The notes beneath the pieces are model-generated. The model was not told the DNA's origin. It did no database searches and saw nothing but the letters and a program-made list of their open reading frames with translations. The position numbers and the translations under genes were made by a program. A DNA stretch of 15,913 nt, from NCBI GenBank assembly GCA_934216185.1, contig CAKQBM010000027.1, positions 1 to 15,913 on the forward strand. Direction: 5' to 3'. Of the stretch, positions 5,604 through 13,415 are shown piece after piece (the stretch's first letter is position 1; each line of letters begins with the position of its first letter). The DNA is from an uncultured Streptococcus sp. (GTDB lineage: Bacteria > Bacillota > Bacilli > Lactobacillales > Streptococcaceae).

Positions 5604-6953
5604 CTAGTCTTCTACTTCATCCTCCCATACTTCTTCTCTCACTGCATCCTTATCATAAGGAAGCACAATGGTAAAGGTTGAACCCTTACCGTATTCACTC
5701 TTGGCCCAAATAAAGCCATCATGTTGTTTGATAATCTCTTTGGCAATAGCTAGTCCTAAACCAGTACCTCCTTGGGCACGACTTCTAGCACGATCCACAC
5801 GATAAAAACGGTCAAAAATACGTGGTAAATCCTGCTTAGGAATACCCAAACCTTGGTCTGAGATGGATAAAATCATCTGATCATCAGTCGTCTTCATGGT
5901 CACTGTGATTTTTCCACCATCTGGAGAATACTTGATGGCATTGTTGAGAATATTATCAATCACCTGTGTCATCTTGTCTGTATCAATTTCAATCCATACC
6001 GAGGTAATCGGGTAATCTCTCACCAGTTCGTATTTCTTCTCTTCATCCTGCCCTCTTATCTGATCAAAACGGTTGAGGATAAAGGTAATAAAGGCAGTGA
6101 AGTTAATCAGTTCCACATCTAGGTGACTGGTAGCATTATCAATACGTGAAAGATGGAGGAGATCCGTCACCATCCGCATCATACGGTTGGTTTCGTCCAG
6201 AGACACCTTGATGAAGTCTGGTGCAACAGGTTCTGTCAAAGCCCCTTCATCCAAGGCTTCAAGATAGGATTTTACGCTGGTCAGAGGAGTCCGTAACTCA
6301 TGGCTAACATTGGAAACAAAGAGTCTTCGTTCGCGTTCTTCCTTCTCCTGCTCCGTCGTATCATGCAAAACAGCCACCAAACCTGAAATAAAGCCAGACT
6401 CTCGACGTATCAAGGCAAAGCGAACTCGAAGGTTCAAATATTCGCCATTGATGTCTTGGGAATCTAGCAACAATTCTGGACTTTGGGTAATCAAATCACG
6501 CAATTCATAGTCTTCTTCTATCTTGAGTACTTCCAAAATGCTTCTATTCAGAACATCTTCCTTAACCAACCCCAGTTGCTTCTCGGCTGTATCGTTAATC
6601 ATGATAATCTGACCCCGACGATTGGTCGCAAGAACCCCATCCGTCATATAAAACAGAATACTATTTAGCCTCTTACTCTCTTGTTCTAGATTTTCCTGAG
6701 TGAGACGAATAACCTCCGACAAGTCATTCAAATTATTGGTAATATTGGTGATTTCAGACCCACCTTGCATATCAAGAACCTTGGAATAATCTCCTGCAAT
6801 CAAGTCTTTAACCTTTTGATTGATTTGCTTCAATCGGATATTATCCCGACGATTTTCTAGCAAGAGCAAGGTCACTACTAAAATAAAGCCAAGTAGAATG
6901 AGGATAAAGATAAAATCACTGGTTAAAACTGTATCTTTAATTAGTTTAATCAT
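5604..6953 (-). CDS. vicK: VicK (WalK) sensor histidine kinase
   Basis: The sensor kinase of the essential cell-wall two-component system. At 449 residues it has a single membrane helix near 13-32 with almost no extracellular loop, a streptococcal hallmark compared with two-helix WalK of Bacillus. A HAMP-like linker (about 33-85) and a PAS domain (about 94-200) follow. The H-box [15 protein letters not shown] carries the phospho-acceptor H218. The ATPase domain has [22 protein letters not shown] and [11 protein letters not shown]. Its ATG overlaps the vicR stop by 8 nt (6946-6953), so synthesis is coupled. All catalytic motifs are present. It phosphorylates and dephosphorylates VicR. Confidence 0.97.
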   Translation of the reverse strand: MIKLIKDTVLTSDFIFILILLGFILVVTLLLLENRRDNIRLKQINQKVKDLIAGDYSKVLDMQGGSEITNITNNLNDLSEVIRLTQENLEQESKRLNSILFYMTDGVLATNRRGQIIMINDTAEKQLGLVKEDVLNRSILEVLKIEEDYELRDLITQSPELLLDSQDINGEYLNLRVRFALIRRESGFISGLVAVLHDTTEQEKEERERRLFVSNVSHELRTPLTSVKSYLEALDEGALTEPVAPDFIKVSLDETNRMMRMVTDLLHLSRIDNATSHLDVELINFTAFITFILNRFDQIRGQDEEKKYELVRDYPITSVWIEIDTDKMTQVIDNILNNAIKYSPDGGKITVTMKTTDDQMILSISDQGLGIPKQDLPRIFDRFYRVDRARSRAQGGTGLGLAIAKEIIKQHDGFIWAKSEYGKGSTFTIVLPYDKDAVREEVWEDEVED

Positions 6954-7650
6954 TATTTCTCATATAATAACCAACACCGCGACGTGTTAGAATATACTCT
7001 GGTCGGCTGGGCGTATCTTCAATCTTCTCACGCAGACGTCGGACAGTCACATCAACTGTACGGACATCACCAAAATAGTCATAACCCCAGACAGTCTCAA
7101 GTAAGTGTTCGCGCGTAATGACTTGACCTGTATGCGATGCCAAATGATACAAAAGCTCAAACTCACGATGGGTTAAGTCTAGTTCTTCGCCATATTTTTT
7201 AGCCACGTAGGCGTCTGGAACAATTTCTAAATCCCCAATTTGGATAGGCTGAGATTTACTTTCTGCTTCCTGCCCATCTACTGGCATAGGTTGAGAACGA
7301 CGCAGCAAAGCTTTAACACGCGCCTGCAACTCACGATTGGAGAAGGGTTTGGTTACATAGTCATCTGCCCCAAGCTCCAAACCGATAACCTTATCAAATT
7401 CACTATCTTTAGCCGACAGCATGATAATAGGCACACTACTTGTCTTGCGAATGGTCTTAGCAACTTCTAAACCATCAATTTCTGGAAGCATCAAATCCAA
7501 AATAATAATATCTGGCTGCTCGGCTTCATATTGCTCTAGCGCTTCACGACCATTAAAAGCAGTTACAACCTCGTAACCTTCCTTGGTCATATTAAACTTG
7601 ATAATATCCGAGATTGGTTTCTCATCATCTACAATTAGTATTTTTTTCAT
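6946..7650 (-). CDS. vicR: VicR (WalR) response regulator
   Basis: A 234-residue OmpR-family regulator that controls cell-wall hydrolase and surface-protein genes. The receiver domain has the acidic pair D8/D9, the phospho-acceptor D52, S79 and K101. A winged-helix DNA-binding domain follows (about 130-232, with the [14 protein letters not shown] recognition region). The ATG at 7650 is chosen over an in-frame start 42 nt upstream because it begins the conserved [11 protein letters not shown], has AGGTGA just upstream (7655-7660), and the longer form would begin close to the -10 box. It is first in the vicRKX operon. Confidence 0.97.
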   Translation of the reverse strand: MKKILIVDDEKPISDIIKFNMTKEGYEVVTAFNGREALEQYEAEQPDIIILDLMLPEIDGLEVAKTIRKTSSVPIIMLSAKDSEFDKVIGLELGADDYVTKPFSNRELQARVKALLRRSQPMPVDGQEAESKSQPIQIGDLEIVPDAYVAKKYGEELDLTHREFELLYHLASHTGQVITREHLLETVWGYDYFGDVRTVDVTVRRLREKIEDTPSRPEYILTRRGVGYYMRNND

Positions 7651-7671
7651 ATGTTCACCTTTTTCTCTACT

Positions 7672-7699
7672 ATTATACCAAAAAAATAGCAAGAAGACA
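7672..7699 (-). promoter_or_regulatory. vicR promoter (extended -10)
   Basis: On the - strand, TATAAT (7672-7677) is preceded by TGG (7678-7680), an extended -10. The -35 region 17 nt upstream (ATGTCT, about 7695-7700) is poor. A RUP-like repeat begins only about 30 bp further upstream. Confidence 0.65.
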
Positions 7700-7726
7700 T
7701 AATAGCTAGTCTTTGCTACTGTCTAA

Positions 7727-7828
7727 TACTCTTCGAAAATCAAATTCAAACCGCGTCAACGTCGCCTTGCCGTACTCAAGTACAGCCTGCGGCTAGTTTC
7801 CTAGTTTGCTCTTTGATTTTCATTGAGT
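7727..7828. repeat. RUP-like repeat overlapping the 3' end of mutY
   Basis: About 102 bp running from TACTCTTCGAAAATC to GATTTTCATTGAGT, with imperfect inverted ends. Its sequence matches the second element at 9037-9185 over the left arm (cgtcaacgtcgccttgccgta) and right arm (cctgcggctagtttcctag). From memory this is the RUP family of pneumococcus and relatives, a non-autonomous element thought to be mobilised by an IS630-type transposase. The last 16 codons of mutY lie in it. Confidence 0.72.
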
Positions 7829-8987
7829 CTAAGTTGGCTTGTGCATAAGCCTGCCAGATTTTTTGTTGGGGTTTGGCAAGTGGGTAATTCTTGAATTCTT
7901 CTGGTGAAAGCCAGCGAACTTCCCTATCTGAAAAATCATGGAAGTCAGTCACCTGACCTGCTACAATTTGAACATGCCACTTGCGATGGCTAAAGACATG
8001 CTTGACAGTCTCAAAATAAACATCAAGCCAAGCAACATCTAGGTCATAGTCCTGCTGGAAACTCTCTTCTGGACTGGGTCCAAAGTTCACGCTTTCTTCT
8101 GCAACCTGATGAAAGAGGTCAAACTGCTCTTCTTGCGAAAAGTTATCAACTTCTATCAAGGGGAAATGCCAAAATCCTGCCAAGAGCTTTTCACTTTCAT
8201 TTTTTTCAAGCAAAAATTGTCCCTGACTATTCTTTACCACTAATGCTTTAAGATAAATGGGAACTGGCTTTTTCTTGGGAGCCTTGATTGGATAACGGTC
8301 CATGGTTCCATTCTGATATGCTGCACTAAAGTCCTTAACCGGACTTTCTTCTGGTCTGGGATTTACAGGCGCCTCAATATCTGAGCCCAAGTCCATCAAA
8401 GCTTGATTAAAGTCACCTGGCCGTTCTGGGTCAATCAAGATTTCCATCATTGCCTGAAAAATTTTGCGATTACTTGGAATTCCAATATCATGGTTGACTT
8501 CAAATAGACGGGCCAAAACACGCATAACATTACCATCTACAGCTGGCTCAGGCAAGTTAAAAGCAATACTGGAAATGGCTCCTGCAGTATACGGACCAAT
8601 CCCTTTCAAACTAGAAATTCCTTCATAGGTATTTGGAAATTGACCACCAAAATCAGCCATAACCTGCTGGGCTGCAGCCTGCATATTGCGAACTCGAGAA
8701 TAATAACCCAAACCTTCCCAAGCCTTCAACAAACCTTCTTCAGAGGCAGTTGCCAAACTTTCTACTGTTGGAAACCAGTCCAAGAATCGTTCGTAATAAG
8801 GGATAACTGTATCCACCCTAGTCTGCTGGAGCATAATTTCAGAGATCCAGATATGATAAGGATTTTTACTTCTACGCCATGGTAAATCTCTTTTATTTTC
8901 ATCATACCAAGCGAGAAGTTTCTCACGAAAAGAAATGATCTTCTCTTCAGTCCACATGAAGATACCGTATTCTTTCAAATCTAACAT
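7776..8987 (-). CDS. mutY: A/G-specific adenine DNA glycosylase MutY (no iron-sulfur cysteines)
   Basis: Removes adenine mispaired with 8-oxoguanine. In 403 residues: catalytic E50 in SEIMLQQT, helix-hairpin-helix LKGIGPYTAG (127-136), catalytic D151 in PAVDGNV, and a C-terminal NUDIX-like 8-oxoG recognition domain (about 242-385) with the FSH motif at 332-334. The segment after MDLGSDIEAP, where four cysteines normally hold a 4Fe-4S cluster, has none; the only cysteine is C402. Residues 388-403 are encoded by the RUP-like repeat. The ATG at 8987 lies only 6 nt from a -10 box, so either the mRNA is nearly leaderless or translation starts at the in-frame ATG ten codons later (MWTEEKI). Confidence 0.95.
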   Translation of the reverse strand: MLDLKEYGIFMWTEEKIISFREKLLAWYDENKRDLPWRRSKNPYHIWISEIMLQQTRVDTVIPYYERFLDWFPTVESLATASEEGLLKAWEGLGYYSRVRNMQAAAQQVMADFGGQFPNTYEGISSLKGIGPYTAGAISSIAFNLPEPAVDGNVMRVLARLFEVNHDIGIPSNRKIFQAMMEILIDPERPGDFNQALMDLGSDIEAPVNPRPEESPVKDFSAAYQNGTMDRYPIKAPKKKPVPIYLKALVVKNSQGQFLLEKNESEKLLAGFWHFPLIEVDNFSQEEQFDLFHQVAEESVNFGPSPEESFQQDYDLDVAWLDVYFETVKHVFSHRKWHVQIVAGQVTDFHDFSDREVRWLSPEEFKNYPLAKPQQKIWQAYAQANLDSMKIKEQTRKLAAGCT

Positions 8988-8993
8988 ATCTCT

Positions 8994-9022
8994 AGTATAA
9001 CACAGAAGATTCTAACTGTCCT
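8994..9022 (-). promoter_or_regulatory. mutY promoter
   Basis: On the - strand, AGGACA (9017-9022), 17-nt spacer, TATACT (8994-8999) with TG one base before it. The expected start site falls on or next to the first ATG. Confidence 0.7.
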
Positions 9023-9036
9023 TTTCCTAGTATTAA

Positions 9037-9185
9037 TACTCTTCGAAAATCTCTTCAAACCACGTCAACGTCGCCTTGCCGTAGGTATGGTTACTGACTT
9101 CGTCAGTCTTATCTGCAACCTCAAAGCAGTGCTTTGAGCAACCTGCGGCTAGTTTCCTAGTTTGTTCTTTGATTTTCATTGAGTA
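9037..9185. repeat. RUP-like repeat between mutY and pta
   Basis: 149 bp from TACTCTTCGAAAATC to GATTTTCATTGAGTA. It shares both arms with the element at 7727-7828 and has an extra central part with two hairpins: ACTGAC/GTCAGT around TTC, and CTCAAAGCA/TGCTTTGAG around one base. It lies between the mutY promoter and the pta terminator and breaks no gene. Confidence 0.75.
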
Positions 9186-9213
9186 TAAAAAGCCTCTTCC
9201 CAAAGGAAAGAGG
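9186..9213 (-). terminator. pta terminator
   Basis: On the - strand, CCTCTTTCC pairs with GGGAAGAGG (arms at 9205-9213 and 9193-9201) over a 3-nt loop, followed by CTTTTTA. It abuts the end of the RUP-like repeat. Confidence 0.85.
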
Positions 9214-9221
9214 ACTAAATC

Positions 9222-10196
9222 TTATTGATGAACCGCTTGGGCTGCTGTGATAAGAGTCAACTTGTAGACATCATCCGCATTACATCCACGAGAAAGGTCG
9301 TTAACTGGCTTATTCAAACCTTGCAAAACAGGTCCTACAGCCGCAAAGCCACCAAGGCGTTCGGCCATCTTGTAACCAATATTTCCTGCCTCGATACCTG
9401 GGAAGATGAAGACATTTGCTTGACCAGCTACCGTACTTCCAGGAGCTTTCAGAGCTGCAGTTTCTGGAACAAAGGCCGCATCAAATTGCAATTCCCCATC
9501 GATTTCAAGGTCAGGACGCAAGTCGTGAGCAATTTTAGTTGCTTCAACAACCTTATCTACACTTTCGCCAAATCCAGAACCTTTAGTAGAATAGCTTAGC
9601 ATAGCAATTTTAGGCTCGATTCCAAACATCTTAGCTGTGATTGCTGAGTTGATCGCAATTTCAGCCAAGGCTTCTGCATCTGGATTGATGTTGATGGCAC
9701 AGTCTCCAAATAGATAACGTTCAGAGCCACGAACCATGAGGAAAGCACCTGAAGTCCGAGATACATTTGGACGAGTTTTAATGATTTGAAGGGCTGGACG
9801 TACTGTTGAAGCTGTTGAGTGAATCGCACCTGATACCATTCCGTCAACCAAGCCCAAGTAAACTAACATAACACCAAAGTAGTTGACATCTTCAACCAAA
9901 ACCTTGCGTGCATCTTCTTCAGACATTTTGCCCTTGCGACGCTCCACCAAAGCAGCAACCATTTCATCAAATTTATCGTAGTGTTGAGGATCAATGACTT
10001 CATAACCGTCCTCGATACCTTCGATTTCAAGATAAATTTTAATTTTTTCAGGATTCCCTAGCAAAACAGGAATCACTTCTGTTTCTTTTACCAAGCGTTT
10101 AGTTGCTTGTAGAATACGAGGCTCTTCCCCTTCAGGGAGAACGATACGAGCATTTTTACCAACAAGGTTGGCTTTTAGACTTTCAAAAACTTCCAT
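9222..10196 (-). CDS. pta: Phosphate acetyltransferase
   Basis: Converts acetyl-CoA and phosphate to acetyl phosphate and CoA, the first step to acetate and ATP with AckA. At 324 residues it is the short, single-domain bacterial form. The N-terminal LPEGEEPRILQA, the central GMVSGAIHSTASTVRP (119-134) and the C-terminal APGSTVAGQANVFIFPG (251-267) are typical family blocks. AAAGGAG (10204-10210) precedes the ATG by 7 nt. A TATAAT box at 10220-10225 (- strand) with no clear -35 could give it its own promoter inside the 43-nt gap after the pseudouridine synthase gene, besides readthrough. It ends in a strong terminator. Confidence 0.97.
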   Translation of the reverse strand: MEVFESLKANLVGKNARIVLPEGEEPRILQATKRLVKETEVIPVLLGNPEKIKIYLEIEGIEDGYEVIDPQHYDKFDEMVAALVERRKGKMSEEDARKVLVEDVNYFGVMLVYLGLVDGMVSGAIHSTASTVRPALQIIKTRPNVSRTSGAFLMVRGSERYLFGDCAININPDAEALAEIAINSAITAKMFGIEPKIAMLSYSTKGSGFGESVDKVVEATKIAHDLRPDLEIDGELQFDAAFVPETAALKAPGSTVAGQANVFIFPGIEAGNIGYKMAERLGGFAAVGPVLQGLNKPVNDLSRGCNADDVYKLTLITAAQAVHQ

Positions 10197-10239
10197 GAGT
10201 TTTCTCCTTTAAAATAATAATTATACTCTGAAACAATTT

Positions 10240-11136
10240 TTATAGAGTATTAGTTGATAACTGGGTAATAAGGTTACTGAAATCATCTGGCAAGGGACTG
10301 TCTAACTGCAAGTCTTGCTCTAAAAATGGATGATAAAAAGATAGGTAATGGCAGTGCAGAGCCTGACGTTGGATGCCATCGTCCAGACTACCACCATACA
10401 AATCATCTCCCAACAAAGGAAAACCAATATGAGAAAAATGGACTCGGATTTGGTGGGTTCGACCAGTATGCAGGCGAATGTCTACCAAGTGGATATTTCC
10501 ATAAGAAGCTACAATCTTGTAAGAAGTATGGGCATACTTTCCACCTTTAGCCACCCGTCTGGTGATAATAGAGTCTTCATCACGCGCAATCGGAGCAATA
10601 ATTTCCCCCTCTGACTCCAAGTGACCATCACCTTTAACCAAAGCAAAATAGCGTTTTTCAATAGACTTTTTCTGCAACTGCTTGTCTAATCGTGCATGGG
10701 CATAGCCGTGTTTGGCAAAGAGCATCAAGCCAGAAGTATCCCTATCAAGCCTGGTCACAATGTGAACCTGCTGATTTTCATAATTTTGCTTGACGTAGTA
10801 ACCCTTGATAAAATTGGCAATGGTATTGGAGTGATTGACACTAGGAATAGAAGCCACTCCATAGGGTTTATTCAAGACTAGAAAATGGTCATCCTCATAG
10901 AGAATATCTAATGGACGCTCAATGGCCTCCAAGGTTTCAAAGTCTTCCTCAGCGGGAATATCAATAGTAACGCGGTCCCCAATATCTAATAGATAGGTTG
11001 CATTTTGCGGTTGGTCATTGACCAGAATAGCTCCGCCTCGAAACTTAATCTTGGCCAGCAGTCCTTTAGAAACCTCGTGCTTTTTTAAGAAGGTCTTAAT
11101 CTTGACATGCTCATCTGCGATAAATTCAAACCTCAT
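10240..11136 (-). CDS. rluD: RluA-family pseudouridine synthase (RluD-like)
   Basis: Isomerises uridine to pseudouridine in RNA, most likely 23S rRNA. At 298 residues it has an S4-like N-terminal RNA-binding segment (about 13-60), then the catalytic domain. The conserved [10 protein letters not shown] contains the catalytic D131; further family blocks are NKPYGV (89-94) and [13 protein letters not shown]. Its ATG overlaps the nadK stop by 4 nt (ATGA), so the two are translationally coupled. The substrate positions cannot be told from sequence; RluD is the usual label in streptococci, but the B. subtilis counterpart beside yjbM/yjbN is less specific. Confidence 0.93.
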   Translation of the reverse strand: MRFEFIADEHVKIKTFLKKHEVSKGLLAKIKFRGGAILVNDQPQNATYLLDIGDRVTIDIPAEEDFETLEAIERPLDILYEDDHFLVLNKPYGVASIPSVNHSNTIANFIKGYYVKQNYENQQVHIVTRLDRDTSGLMLFAKHGYAHARLDKQLQKKSIEKRYFALVKGDGHLESEGEIIAPIARDEDSIITRRVAKGGKYAHTSYKIVASYGNIHLVDIRLHTGRTHQIRVHFSHIGFPLLGDDLYGGSLDDGIQRQALHCHYLSFYHPFLEQDLQLDSPLPDDFSNLITQLSTNTL

Positions 11137-11951
11137 TCGTCCACCTCGCCGATAAAGGCATCCTTAACGCGGTTCCAGAAGCTGGTATGGCTAGGGGTCG
11201 CGACAAAGTGAATTTTATGATGATCAATTTGATACTCGATTCGCTCGATACTACGAAAAGAATAGACACTATTGTCAATCGAAATGGTATGGTAATCGTT
11301 TCTCGTTGGAATGAGTTCAATCTTATCCTTTTTAGGAACGATAATGGATGAACCCAGCGTTCGATAGACACGATTATTGAGGCTGGCAATTTCCGTCAAC
11401 TGAAGAGCTTCAATGGTAGGATGTAACACTGCACCGCCAAGAGACTTGTTATAGGCTGTACTACCAGTCGGTGTCGAAACTGTTAGCCCATCTCCGCGAA
11501 AACGTTCAAAGGGAACACCATTGATTACAATATCTGCCACCATAGTTCGATCAGACCTGCGGATGCTGGCTTCATTGAGGGCACGAAAAATCTTGACCTC
11601 TCCATTTCCAAGAAAAACCTTCACATTTAGAACAGGGTAAGAAACCCTTGCTCCGGTATCTAGCTGCAAATTGGTCATTAACTTATCCAACTCAAAATCA
11701 CGATAATCGGTATAAAAGCCCAGATGTCCTGTATGAAGACCGATAAAGCGTACCTTATCAAGTTGGTCTTCGTACTTATGAAAGGCCGACAAGAGCATGC
11801 CATCCCCACCAATGGAAATGACAATGTCCGGATTGCTATCATTGAGTATAAACTGATTTCTCTTCAAACGATCTCGCAATTCATACAAAACCCTTTGACT
11901 CTGTGGTTTTCTATTAGCTATCAGATCAATTCGTTTACCTGTATTCTTCAT
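11133..11951 (-). CDS. nadK: NAD kinase
   Basis: Phosphorylates NAD to NADP in the cytoplasm. The 272-residue form starts [10 protein letters not shown]. Motifs: GGDG (48-51, catalytic D50), the [10 protein letters not shown] block with N126/E127, and [16 protein letters not shown] (153-168). The ATG at 11951 matches the usual family start. However, a GTG at 11963 four codons upstream is better placed after AGGA, so a 276-residue form is possible. It overlaps the end of relQ by 17 nt (29 nt with GTG) and the next gene by 4 nt. It therefore belongs to the relQ transcription unit. Confidence 0.95.
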   Translation of the reverse strand: MKNTGKRIDLIANRKPQSQRVLYELRDRLKRNQFILNDSNPDIVISIGGDGMLLSAFHKYEDQLDKVRFIGLHTGHLGFYTDYRDFELDKLMTNLQLDTGARVSYPVLNVKVFLGNGEVKIFRALNEASIRRSDRTMVADIVINGVPFERFRGDGLTVSTPTGSTAYNKSLGGAVLHPTIEALQLTEIASLNNRVYRTLGSSIIVPKKDKIELIPTRNDYHTISIDNSVYSFRSIERIEYQIDHHKIHFVATPSHTSFWNRVKDAFIGEVDE

Positions 11952-12606
11952 CTGTATCGTCACTGTTTCCTACACCGTCATTTAATTTTCTACTCAAAGG
12001 ATCAAAAAGAGCCTGGGCTTCCTGGATATCATCTCGGATTTTACCCATTTCTTCATCCAACTGATGGGCAATTTTGGCAGTAATTTCCAGTCTCTTTTTA
12101 ATTTCCTCTGGGAAATCCCCTTGGTACTTGTAGTTGAGAGAATGTTCTATCGTTGCCCAGAAATTCATGGCCAAAGTACGTATTTGAATTTCTGCCAAAA
12201 TAGTCTTGGCTCCATTGATGGTGTCAACCATATATTCTACTATCACATGATAGGAACGGTAGCCTGAAGCCTTTCGATGAGTAATGTAATCTCGCTCCTG
12301 TATGATCCGCATATCCTGACGCTTACGCAAAATAGCTACAACTTCTTGGACGTCATCTACAAACTGGACCATCACACGTAAACCAGCAATATCCTGTAAA
12401 TCGTGTTCTAAGGTCGCATAAGTAATACCACGTCGAGCCATTTTTTCTTTGATGCTCTCAATTGGCTTGACTCTACCAGTCACAAACTCAATCGGAGAAT
12501 GCTTATTTTGTTTACGATATTGCTTACGAATACCGCGAAGTTTAATCTTTAACTCACCAACAGCTTGAATGTAAGGATCTAAAAATTCTTCCCATTCTAA
12601 GGTCAT
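11935..12606 (-). CDS. relQ: Small alarmone synthetase RelQ (GTP pyrophosphokinase)
   Basis: Transfers pyrophosphate from ATP to GTP or GDP to make (p)ppGpp, without a hydrolase domain. At 223 residues it has the synthetase core [18 protein letters not shown] (61-78, metal-binding D72), [16 protein letters not shown] (105-120, substrate loop) and EIQIRT with catalytic E139, then an oligomerising C-terminal helix. GGGAG (12612-12616) precedes the ATG. An extended -10 (TGATATAAT on the - strand, 12688-12696) lies in the divergent spacer. The order relQ-nadK-rlu is the same as B. subtilis yjbM-yjbN-yjbO. In the family, RelQ responds to cell-wall stress. Confidence 0.95.
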   Translation of the reverse strand: MTLEWEEFLDPYIQAVGELKIKLRGIRKQYRKQNKHSPIEFVTGRVKPIESIKEKMARRGITYATLEHDLQDIAGLRVMVQFVDDVQEVVAILRKRQDMRIIQERDYITHRKASGYRSYHVIVEYMVDTINGAKTILAEIQIRTLAMNFWATIEHSLNYKYQGDFPEEIKKRLEITAKIAHQLDEEMGKIRDDIQEAQALFDPLSRKLNDGVGNSDDTDEEYR

Positions 12607-12687
12607 ATATTCTCCCTTGTTCTCATATTATCCTTCAAAAATATTTTTGATTTTTTCTCCAGATTTATATACAATAAATACAAAGCT

Positions 12688-12702
12688 ATTATATCATATA
12701 AT
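12688..12702. promoter_or_regulatory. Overlapping divergent -10 elements, relQ and CYTH gene
   Basis: The 15-bp palindrome ATTATAT-c-ATATAAT supplies TATAAT on both strands (+ at 12697-12702; - at 12688-12693). The minus box has an extended TGA. Neither has a convincing -35. Confidence 0.55.
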
Positions 12703-12734
12703 CCGCTTTCATAGATAAAGAAAAGGTAAGAAAA

Positions 12735-13304
12735 TTGAAACATTTAGAAATTGAATTGAAAACACTATTGAAAAAAGATGAATACAATCGTCTAAAAGAC
12801 CAGTTCACAGGTGTCACTCCTGTTCTTCAAAAAAATTACTATATCGACACGCCTAATTTTGAACTTCGAGAAAAGAAAGTTGCTATGCGCATTCGAACTT
12901 TTGAAGACTGGGCAGAATTGACACTCAAAGTCCCACAAAGTGTTGGAAATATGGAATACAATCAAAAATTGCAACTAAAAGATGCTGAAGATTATCTAAA
13001 CAAGGAAGAGCTTCCTCAAGGGCTAGTACTGGATGAATTGGCTAAACATGGTATCCAAACTAATAAGTGGCAGGTGCTTGGTTGTCTCACAACGCTTCGC
13101 TATGAAATGAAGACAGCTATTGGTCTCATGGCACTGGATGAGAGTCAATACTTTGATATTACAGATTACGAATTAGAGCTTGAAGTTGAGAATCACAAGC
13201 AAGGCAAACAGGATTTCCAACAATTTTTAGAGGAAAATCAGATTTCCTATCAAAAAGCCCCTTCAAAATTGGTTCGATTTGTCAAAAGCATGAAAAATAG
13301 CTGA
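12735..13304 (+). CDS. CYTH-domain protein (YjbK-like, triphosphate-binding)
   Basis: A 189-residue CYTH (CyaB/thiamine triphosphatase) tunnel-fold protein. The signature ExExK is E5, E7 and K9 (EIELK). Later charged strands (MRIRTF, LTLKVP, ELELEVE, SKLVRFV) supply the basic and acidic tunnel walls expected to bind metal and a triphosphate. The family includes inorganic triphosphatases and adenylyl cyclases; the substrate here is unknown. The start is a TTG behind AAAGG at about 8 nt. It is divergent from relQ; in B. subtilis the homologue yjbK lies beside yjbM (relQ), which suggests a link to nucleotide or polyphosphate metabolism. Confidence 0.88.
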   Translation: MKHLEIELKTLLKKDEYNRLKDQFTGVTPVLQKNYYIDTPNFELREKKVAMRIRTFEDWAELTLKVPQSVGNMEYNQKLQLKDAEDYLNKEELPQGLVLDELAKHGIQTNKWQVLGCLTTLRYEMKTAIGLMALDESQYFDITDYELELEVENHKQGKQDFQQFLEENQISYQKAPSKLVRFVKSMKNS

Positions 13305-13329
13305 AATAATCTCTATTTTTTGGTAAAAT
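13301..13329 (+). promoter_or_regulatory. Promoter of the second prs gene
   Basis: CTGAAA (13301-13306), 17-nt spacer, TAAAAT (13324-13329) with extended TGG (13321-13323). The -35 overlaps the stop codon of the CYTH gene. Confidence 0.65.
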
Positions 13330-13352
13330 AGAAAAGATAAAAATATTCGAAT

Positions 13353-13385
13353 CCAAGTTAATATATGCTAAAGCATATGGCTTGG
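13353..13385 (+). other. Leader hairpin upstream of prs
   Basis: ATATGC (13363-13368) pairs with GCATAT (13373-13378) over a 4-nt loop, and CCAAG (13353-13357) pairs with CTTGG (13381-13385) outside. It lies between promoter and start in an 86-nt leader. No T-run follows, so it is not a plain terminator. Confidence 0.45.
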
Positions 13386-13415
13386 CTCCATAAAGTTTAC
13401 AGAGGACGGTCTATA

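Noticed and set aside
7829..8987. mutY as a pseudogene truncated by the repeat
   Set aside because: Both catalytic residues, the helix-hairpin-helix and the whole C-terminal domain are present; only about the last dozen codons are replaced.
9225..9599. 124-codon frame on the + strand antisense to pta
   Set aside because: No Shine-Dalgarno, no recognisable family, and pta on the other strand is unambiguous.
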